From Bacillota bacterium (lineage in GTDB: Bacteria; Bacillota; Clostridia; Lachnospirales; Lachnospiraceae): a DNA stretch of 12,297 nucleotides. The notes beneath the pieces were generated by a model. It made no database searches. It saw nothing but the letters and a program-made list of their open reading frames with translations, and was not told the DNA's origin. Of this stretch, positions 7,492 through 12,297 are shown one piece after another; the stretch's first letter is position 1; the number at the start of each line of letters is the position of its first letter. The DNA lies in contig JAEWEO010000112.1 of assembly GCA_023389295.1 (NCBI GenBank), forward strand, positions 1-12,297, written 5' to 3'. Both the position numbers and the translations under genes were made by a program.

Positions 7492-8280
7492 ATGAGGTAC
7501 ATGGAAGATAAAACAAAAAGAATGCCTGTATTATTTATAGGACATGGATCTCCCATGAATGCAATTGAAGAAAATACGTATACAAAGAATTGGAGAGCAA
7601 TTACTGCCGAGATACCAAAACCGGAGGCAATACTTGTAATATCTGCTCATTGGTATACAGAAGGTACAAGGATTATGGATGAGGCCAATCCTAACATGGT
7701 GTATGATATGTATGGCTTTCCACAAGAACTATATAAGCTAATTTATAAACCAAAAGGAGCGCCGGAGCTAGCACATTTGACTAAGACTATAATTAGTCGT
7801 GAAGTAGCCATTGATAATAGCTGGGGATTTGATCATGGAATGTGGTCCGTACTCTGTAATATGTATCCAGAGGCACATATACCGGTGTATCAACTTAGTA
7901 TTGACAAGAGAGCTGATGGTGATACTCATTTCAAAATGGGTCAAGAAATTAGTACATTACGAGACAGGGGAGTATTAATTCTAGGAAGTGGCAATGTAGT
8001 TCATAATCTTTCAAAAATTAGTTGGAACTTAGATGGCGGTTATCCCTGGGCAGAAGAATTTGATCATTATATCAAAGAGAAGATTAGTAATAAGGAATAT
8101 CAAGATGTAATCCATTACGAGAAGGCAGGAGAATCTTCAAAATTAGCATTTTATACACAGGAGCACTTCTATCCCTTATTGTATGTTTTAGGGGCGGCAA
8201 GTGATGAGGACAAATCAAAGATATTTAATGATTCATGCGTTTTGGGATCCTTATCTATGACCAGCTATTTATTAGGATAA
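7492..8280 (+). CDS. Class III extradiol dioxygenase homologue (DODA/YgiD, LigB superfamily)
   Basis: A 262-residue predicted cytoplasmic metalloenzyme with the fold of 4,5-DOPA extradiol dioxygenases, which open catechol rings using a metal and O2. Seen: FIGHGSPMN (H18), ISAHWYTEG (H53), WGFDHGMWS (H115), GSGNVVHNL (H171) and EHFYPLLYVLGA (H225). H18, H53 and H225 are in the places of the family's metal ligands; H115 is in the place of the acid-base histidine. The length is normal for YgiD (about 260-270). The start is ambiguous: AAGGAGG (7482-7488) lies only 3 bases before ATG 7492 but 12 before ATG 7501. Starting at 7501 would drop three residues and suits the family's short N-terminus. 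In E. coli the physiological role of YgiD is unsettled, and in an anaerobe an O2-dependent reaction is doubtful, so I do not assign a substrate. The APH-like gene follows after 72 bases with no terminator, a possible operon. Confidence 0.88.
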   Translation: MRYMEDKTKRMPVLFIGHGSPMNAIEENTYTKNWRAITAEIPKPEAILVISAHWYTEGTRIMDEANPNMVYDMYGFPQELYKLIYKPKGAPELAHLTKTIISREVAIDNSWGFDHGMWSVLCNMYPEAHIPVYQLSIDKRADGDTHFKMGQEISTLRDRGVLILGSGNVVHNLSKISWNLDGGYPWAEEFDHYIKEKISNKEYQDVIHYEKAGESSKLAFYTQEHFYPLLYVLGAASDEDKSKIFNDSCVLGSLSMTSYLLG

Positions 8281-8352
8281 TTGCATGGTATTGAGAAGAA
8301 CAAGTTAGTACAGTAATAGAGATAAAACTATAAATAACAGAGGTAGATAACG

Positions 8353-9309
8353 ATGGGAATTACTAAAAATAGACAATCTTTGGAGTCAATAAAAAAAATG
8401 GCAGCAAAAGCTTTTCCAAATCAGTCTGTAGTGGAAGCAAAAGAATTAACGGAGGGTCTATGTAACGTAGCCTATTTGATAACTCTTGATAATAGTTTAA
8501 AAACAATATTAAAGATTGCGCCTAAGGATAAGCATACGATGTTAACCAATGAAATTAATATGATGAAGGCTGAGATTAAGGCAATGCAGATTGCGTTAGA
8601 GCAAACAGAGGTACCGGTTGCGAAGGTATATCTTCATGATGATACCGGTTCGGTCTGTGATAGTGAATATTTCTTCATGGAAGTACTTGAGGGTGAAAGT
8701 TATTATTCTCAAAAAGAAAAGTTGTCGCCGGAAGCAAAAAGTCAGGTAGATTATGAAATCGGTCTAATCGAGAGAAATATTTCATCCATTCGTGGAGAGA
8801 GATTTGCTTTCTTAGGTGATGAGGAGCATGGTACGGAGCATTTATATGATTTAGTTCATCGTATGATAGAGGGAATATTAAAGGATGCAACAGCAAAAGA
8901 AATAATAATAGGGTTCACTCCGGAAGAGATTTTAAATGAACTTTCCAAGGATAGGGCCTGTTTTAATGAAGTAGTGCAACCGGTGTTTATTCATTGGGAT
9001 ATGTGGGAAGGTAATATCTTTCTAAAAGATGGCCATGTGAGTGGTGTCATTGACTGGGAACGTGCTATGTGGGGGGAAATTCTTATGGATGATCGCTTTC
9101 GAAGTCACGCCCGCAACCTTGATTTTTTACGTGGAATTGGTAAATTAAATTTTACGAAAGAAGAAATGCAAAGGATTTATTGGTATGATGTTTTCTTATA
9201 TCTAACGATGATGACGGAAGGAGCTTATCGGGAATATGAAGACGACAGCCAGTACCAATGGGTAAAGCCGTTGTTTGAAGCTTCTTTTGCAGAGCTACAA
9301 AAGAGGTAA
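8353..9309 (+). CDS. Aminoglycoside-phosphotransferase-like small-molecule kinase (APH fold)
   Basis: A 318-residue protein of the APH/choline-kinase superfamily. Seen: a glycine-poor nucleotide lobe starting near residue 26 (VVEAKELTEGLCNVAYLI), a likely ATP-binding lysine K54 in TILKIAP, and a hinge region EYFFMEVLEGESY (105-117). The catalytic loop HWDMWEGN (H214, D216 as catalytic base, N221) and the metal-binding IDWE (D234) are intact. These phosphorylate a hydroxyl on a small molecule: aminoglycosides in resistance enzymes, but sugars, choline, homoserine, macrolides or unknown metabolites in most chromosomal members. Nothing here points to antibiotic resistance. The ribosome site is modest, AGAGG (8339-8343), 9 bases before ATG. 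It probably shares a transcript with the dioxygenase upstream, which could mean a common small-molecule substrate, though that is inference. A terminator lies about 145 bases downstream. Confidence 0.82.
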   Translation: MGITKNRQSLESIKKMAAKAFPNQSVVEAKELTEGLCNVAYLITLDNSLKTILKIAPKDKHTMLTNEINMMKAEIKAMQIALEQTEVPVAKVYLHDDTGSVCDSEYFFMEVLEGESYYSQKEKLSPEAKSQVDYEIGLIERNISSIRGERFAFLGDEEHGTEHLYDLVHRMIEGILKDATAKEIIIGFTPEEILNELSKDRACFNEVVQPVFIHWDMWEGNIFLKDGHVSGVIDWERAMWGEILMDDRFRSHARNLDFLRGIGKLNFTKEEMQRIYWYDVFLYLTMMTEGAYREYEDDSQYQWVKPLFEASFAELQKR

Positions 9310-9452
9310 TACATAGCAGAACACATAATGATGAAAAGTTCTTATAAAATCACTAAATAATTATAGCTTTGTATACTTCATAACACTTAGGCTGAATAAA
9401 TAAAATAAAAAATCAAATATTGATTGTAAAGATTACTTCGCAAAGAGATTTT

Positions 9453-9501
9453 AAAAGAAGCTTACTATGTATGAAAAATAAACATAATAAGCTTCTTTTT
9501 T
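9453..9501 (+). terminator. Intrinsic terminator after the dioxygenase/kinase pair
   Basis: AAAAGAAGCTTACTATGT (9453-9470) pairs with ACATAATAAGCTTCTTTT (9482-9499) with a single C/A mismatch, followed by TT. The stem is AT-rich at both ends and A/T-flanked on both sides, so it could serve both strands. Confidence 0.75.
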
Positions 9502-9506
9502 GAAAG

Positions 9507-9614
9507 TTAGTCGGTATTTGTAATTAATCCTAATTCTGTTGCTATTGCCAGGTTGACCTTCAATACATTGACAGTCTCTTCTCCAAAAATACCGAGGAAT
9601 TTTCTCTGAAGAAA
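9507..9614 (-). pseudogene. Possible relic of a protein C-terminus, family unknown
   Basis: One minus-strand frame gives 35 codons of ordinary protein-like composition, including FLGIFGEETV, LKVNLAIATE and LGLITNTD, ending in a stop (9507-9509). An in-frame stop lies just upstream (9615-9617), and no start codon or ribosome site is present. Helical periodicity and balanced composition suggest decayed coding sequence rather than random AT-rich DNA. I do not recognise the family, and chance is a real alternative at this length. Confidence 0.25.
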
Positions 9615-9659
9615 TTAAGATATGAAAATAAATAACCTTGAGCAAATGGAATGAAATTA

Positions 9660-9688
9660 TGTTAAGATAAAGTTAGGTATGATATAAT
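9660..9688 (+). promoter_or_regulatory. Extended -10 promoter for the FNR-like gene
   Basis: A consensus TATAAT (9683-9688) is preceded by TG one base away (TGATATAAT, 9680-9688), an extended -10. The -35 at 17-bp spacing (TGTTAA, 9660-9665) is poor, which an extended -10 can compensate. Transcription would start near 9695, about 60 nt before the ATG. Confidence 0.6.
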
Positions 9689-9757
9689 TCTATATGAAAC
9701 TGGATAATGATGTAATCTTAAAAAATAAGAAAATAATACAATCTAAGGAGGTTTTTT

Positions 9758-10456
9758 ATGGTAAAATACAAAATGAAAATAATTGATATAAAGCAAGAAG
9801 CAAAAGGAGTAAAGTCATATATATTTGAGAAACCGGCTGATTTTATGTGGGAAGAAGGAGCTCATACTCATATTGGTTTGGTTGGATTTGATGAAGGTGA
9901 AAAGCCAAATAAGAGTTTGATACGACATATGTCCATTATGACTTTGCCGGGGGAAGGTAAAGTAGGAATCACAACAAGAGTACCGGGGAGCTCTTCAGAG
10001 TTTAAAAATAAGCTGTCCGAGCTGAAAATTGGAGATGAGGTAATTCTATTCAAGATAGGCTCGAGGATGTTTTTGAGACGTTCGAATAGACCAATTATTT
10101 TGGTATCCATGGGTGTTGGAATTGCTACAATGAGACCTGTGATTCATGCTTATGTTGCTGATTCTACCGATATCCCTTTACTTATTAATATGAATGTGGC
10201 TTCTTCGGGAGAATTTATCTTTAAAGAAGAGTTTATTAAACTTGAGAATGATCGTTTCAAGAATTATTGGTTAAATTCCAGATCAGAATTTTATGAAGAA
10301 TTGCAAAATATTATGAAAATAGATAATGCAATCTATTATATTGTAGGAAGTGATCTGTTTATAAAAGATGTTATTTCCCAGTTAAGATCAAATAATATTT
10401 CTAGAGATGATATTATTCTTGATAAAAAAGAAGAAGTGCTTCCACAGTTTTTTTAA
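9758..10456 (+). CDS. Ferredoxin-reductase-like FAD/NAD(P)-binding oxidoreductase, divergent motifs
   Basis: A 232-residue stand-alone FNR-superfamily module with no 2Fe-2S domain, predicted cytoplasmic. Seen: an FAD-binding beta barrel (about 1-105) with RHMS at 56-59 in the place of the flavin motif RxYS. A nucleotide-binding half follows, beginning IILVSMGVGIATMRPVI (113-129), where the glycine-rich pyrophosphate loop is clear. Near the C-terminus YYIVGSD replaces the usual Y-x-CGP. The protein has no cysteine at all, so the catalytic Cys of typical FNRs is missing. These changes suggest altered flavin stacking or hydride transfer, or a specialised subfamily. AAGGAGG (9745-9751), 6 bases before ATG, fixes the start, and a separate promoter precedes it. 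The partner electron carrier is unknown. It could in principle reduce a flavodoxin or quinone, but nothing here shows it. Confidence 0.85.
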   Translation: MVKYKMKIIDIKQEAKGVKSYIFEKPADFMWEEGAHTHIGLVGFDEGEKPNKSLIRHMSIMTLPGEGKVGITTRVPGSSSEFKNKLSELKIGDEVILFKIGSRMFLRRSNRPIILVSMGVGIATMRPVIHAYVADSTDIPLLINMNVASSGEFIFKEEFIKLENDRFKNYWLNSRSEFYEELQNIMKIDNAIYYIVGSDLFIKDVISQLRSNNISRDDIILDKKEEVLPQFF

Positions 10457-10542
10457 GATTAAAGCATGAACATAGTACAACAAAGGTGTTTATGGATGGA
10501 ACAGAACTAATGACTAGATTTTACTAGAAAGAGAAGGTGCTT

Positions 10543-11346
10543 ATGAAAAAATATGACAAGGTAATACTATTAAGCGATATGGATGGAACGCTACTGAATT
10601 CTGAGAGTAAAGTTTCGAAAGAGAATCAAGAAGCAATCAAGGATTTTATGGAGCAGGGTGGCAAATTTGGTATTGCTACGGGAAGAAGTCGTTTTAATTC
10701 CTTAAGTATTATGGAAGGTGTTAAAGTAAATATTCCTTGTATTTTACTGAACGGATCTGCGGTCTATGATTTTAATACACAAGAATATGTATCAGTAAGT
10801 GAATTACCAAAAGATAAACTTCTAAAGTTTTTAGAATTTATTCAGAAGGAATATCCTAAGGTGGCAATTCAAATCTATTGCCCAAATATGTGTTATTTTG
10901 TCTCAATCAAAGAATTTGCGGATGAACACATTTGCTCCATACATCAGCCTAATGTGTTCAGCCAATTAAACGATATTATAGACATTCCTTGGATTAAAAT
11001 TTTGTTCTATGGAGCAATGGAGGTATTGGAGTTACTTAATACCTACTTAATAGACTTTGAACTAGGACATGTGGTGGACCGGGTTTTTTCAGGTCCAAAT
11101 TATTTTGAAATTCTCCCTGAGGGAGCTAACAAGGGAAATGCAATGTTAAAACTGAGAGAGAAGATGCCTGGAGAATATAAGATTTATGCAGTTGGAGACT
11201 ATAACAACGACATAGAAATGATAAAAGCAGCAGATGTAGGTATTGCAACAGAGAATTCGAATTCTGCTTTAAAGGAAGTAGCAGATATCATTACGGTCAG
11301 TAATGATGAAAGCGTAATTGCAGATATCATATATCGTATTATGTAA
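10543..11346 (+). CDS. Cof-type HAD-IIB phosphatase
   Basis: A cytoplasmic Mg-dependent phosphatase of 267 residues, a normal Cof length. Seen: motif I SDMDGTLL (nucleophile D12, acid D14), motif II region CILLNGSAVYD (about 66-76), a C2-type cap between motifs II and III, motif III lysine in the GANKGNAM stretch, and motif IV VGDYNNDIEMIKAADVGIA. The family hydrolyses sugar phosphates, nucleotides or cofactor phosphates with broad specificity, so the substrate is open. I start at ATG 10543, 5 bases after AGAAGG (10532-10537). A GTG at 10537 would add two residues but overlaps the ribosome site. The TauE-like gene follows after 36 bases, so the two are probably co-transcribed, although a functional link is not evident. 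Confidence 0.9.
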   Translation: MKKYDKVILLSDMDGTLLNSESKVSKENQEAIKDFMEQGGKFGIATGRSRFNSLSIMEGVKVNIPCILLNGSAVYDFNTQEYVSVSELPKDKLLKFLEFIQKEYPKVAIQIYCPNMCYFVSIKEFADEHICSIHQPNVFSQLNDIIDIPWIKILFYGAMEVLELLNTYLIDFELGHVVDRVFSGPNYFEILPEGANKGNAMLKLREKMPGEYKIYAVGDYNNDIEMIKAADVGIATENSNSALKEVADIITVSNDESVIADIIYRIM

Positions 11347-11382
11347 TACATAAGAGAAAAAAATGAAGGCAGGGGTTTACCA

Positions 11383-12144
11383 ATGGATTATTTATTACAA
11401 ATGATGGATTTAGATTTATTCCAATGGATGATAGTTATTCTGGTTGCATTTCTTGTGGGGTTTTCAAAGACAGGAATTGGCGGTGTTACGATGTTAACAA
11501 TACCAATTCTTGCGAGTGTATTTGGTGGGAAGGACTCGACAGGCATTCTCCTACCCATGTTACTGGTAGGAGATATTTTCGCTATCTGGTACTATCGAAA
11601 AAGTGTCGAGTGGAAGAAGGTTTTAACCCCCTTGCCCTGGGCAATCATTGGTCTTTTGTTAGGTGTGTTTATCGGCAATTATATTAGTGACAAAACCTTT
11701 ATCATCTTAATTGGAATTATCGTTTTGTTCTGTCTAACGATTTTAGTTTACTCAGAGAAGAAGGGAAGAGATTTTAAAGTACCTAATGCTGCATGGTTTT
11801 ACATAGTCGTTGGGATTTTAAGTGGTTTTGCATCCATGATAGGTAACGCTGCCGGCCCGATTTTTACTGTCTACTTATTAGCTTTGGGATTTAAGAAAAA
11901 TAACTTTATGGGAACCAATGCCTGGTTTTTCTTTATCATCAACTTTTCCAAGATACCGCTTCAAGTTTTTGTTTGGCATAATATCGGCATAAAATCCCTT
12001 GCCCTAACAGTAATTTTAATTCCGGTAATTACCTTAGGAGCAATTTTAGGATTTGTAATACTGAAGAAAATTAATGAGAAGTACTTTCGATATCTGGTTA
12101 TTGCTATGACAGCCATAGCAGCAATTAGACTCCTCATGCGTTAA
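11383..12144 (+). CDS. TauE/SafE family membrane exporter (sulfite/organosulfur anion type)
   Basis: A 253-residue integral membrane protein with about seven or eight hydrophobic segments. Seen: the family N-terminal repeat, VAFLVGFSKTGIGGVTML (residues about 21-38), including the conserved G-F-x-x-G-I-GG pattern, and the second-half repeat VVGILSGFASMIGNAAGPIF (about 142-161). The internal pseudo-repeat is typical of TauE/SafE (PF01925). Known members are implicated in export of sulfite, sulfoacetate or other anions, but most are uncharacterised and no substrate is indicated here. The ribosome site is weak (AGGGG, 11371-11375, 7 bases before ATG). It lies in tandem just after the HAD gene. 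Its stop is only 7 bases from the stop of the convergent gene at the window edge, with no terminator hairpin between them. Confidence 0.88.
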   Translation: MDYLLQMMDLDLFQWMIVILVAFLVGFSKTGIGGVTMLTIPILASVFGGKDSTGILLPMLLVGDIFAIWYYRKSVEWKKVLTPLPWAIIGLLLGVFIGNYISDKTFIILIGIIVLFCLTILVYSEKKGRDFKVPNAAWFYIVVGILSGFASMIGNAAGPIFTVYLLALGFKKNNFMGTNAWFFFIINFSKIPLQVFVWHNIGIKSLALTVILIPVITLGAILGFVILKKINEKYFRYLVIAMTAIAAIRLLMR

Positions 12145-12151
12145 GACTCTA

Positions 12152-12297
12152 TTACTTTATATTTCGTTCTATTTCAAATAATACTACGCCATGGGGTGGA
12201 ATAATTTCATCCAGCATTAGATTGGAGCCCGGGTTTATCTCCTCCATATGGAAGGTAATATCCGGGATGCTTTTATTCTCAATATATTCTACCAAGG
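12152..12297 (-). CDS. C-terminal end of a convergent gene, cut by the window edge; possibly a glycoside hydrolase
   Basis: A minus-strand frame is open from the window edge to a stop at 12152-12154 and gives 47 residues. They include ITFHMEEINPGS, LMLDEIIPPHGVV and LFEIERNIK. The composition is clearly protein-like. The ending, a short strand pair then PPHGVVLFEI, recalls the last beta-sandwich strands of alpha-galactosidase-like and related glycoside hydrolases, where a P-x-x-G-V-x-L-F/L pattern is common. That would suit a window that opens with a sugar importer, but the family call is tentative. The start and active site are outside the window. Confidence 0.6.
   Translation of the reverse strand, partial: LVEYIENKSIPDITFHMEEINPGSNLMLDEIIPPHGVVLFEIERNIK

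Larger units (their letters stand above)
9310..9757. other. 448-base intergenic region
   Basis: It contains a terminator (9453-9501), a short minus-strand stretch that reads like a protein C-terminus (9507-9614), and an extended -10 promoter (9660-9688) for the next gene. The first 140 bases are AT-rich and I see nothing in them. No RNA gene is recognised. Confidence 0.6.

Noticed and set aside
8353..9309. Antibiotic resistance gene call for the APH-like kinase
   Set aside because: Only the general kinase motifs are present, with no feature specific to known aminoglycoside or macrolide kinases and no mobile context.
9553..9579. TTGACCTT followed by a nearby TTGACA, considered as another MerR-type promoter
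   Set aside because: There is no dyad matching the 4900-4920 operator and no suitable -10 at 19 bp. It lies within the minus-strand coding-like remnant.
11424..11687. 87-codon plus-strand frame within the TauE/SafE gene
   Set aside because: It is a frame-shifted shadow inside a clearly coding membrane protein gene; Cys/Trp/Arg-rich composition and no ribosome site.

Overview
The window looks like chromosomal DNA of a low-GC, Gram-positive anaerobe of the Clostridia, most likely Lachnospiraceae. The basis is AT-rich intergenic DNA, strong AAGGAGG ribosome binding sites, a lipoprotein signal peptide typical of Gram-positives, and the gene families present. The species assignment is inference. 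I see no phage, IS, CRISPR, tRNA or rRNA.

Layout. Positions 1-2215 hold the end of a monosaccharide ABC importer operon: the 3' part of the duplicated ATPase, overlapping its permease, closed by a terminator. Positions 2409-3750 hold a decayed 5' end plus intact 3' end of methionine sulfoxide reductase B, then a pirin gene and a terminator. Positions 4020-7106 hold the most coherent unit: a MerR-family regulator, then a textbook MerR-type promoter (19-bp spacer filled by a perfect 9-bp dyad), then a large surface lipoprotein. That lipoprotein joins a covalently flavinylated FMN domain to a flavocytochrome-c-like FAD reductase domain. A roughly 150-nt imperfect palindrome follows.

Positions 7492-9309 hold a DODA/LigB-type dioxygenase homologue and an APH-like kinase, then a terminator. 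Positions 9758-10456 hold a ferredoxin-reductase-like flavoprotein with unusual motif substitutions, behind its own extended -10 promoter. Positions 10543-12144 hold a Cof-type HAD phosphatase and a TauE/SafE membrane exporter, probably co-transcribed. The right edge cuts the C-terminus of a convergent minus-strand gene.

How the genes fit together. The best supported functional link is the regulator, operator and reductase of 4020-7106: an inducible extracytoplasmic reductase whose substrate should be the cue, or be close to the cue, sensed by the regulator. By-eye comparison with fumarate reductases shows most substrate-binding and catalytic residues replaced, so the electron acceptor is probably not fumarate. 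The other redox and stress genes (msrB relic, pirin, dioxygenase, FNR-like protein) share a theme only. Nothing in the sequence ties them into one pathway.
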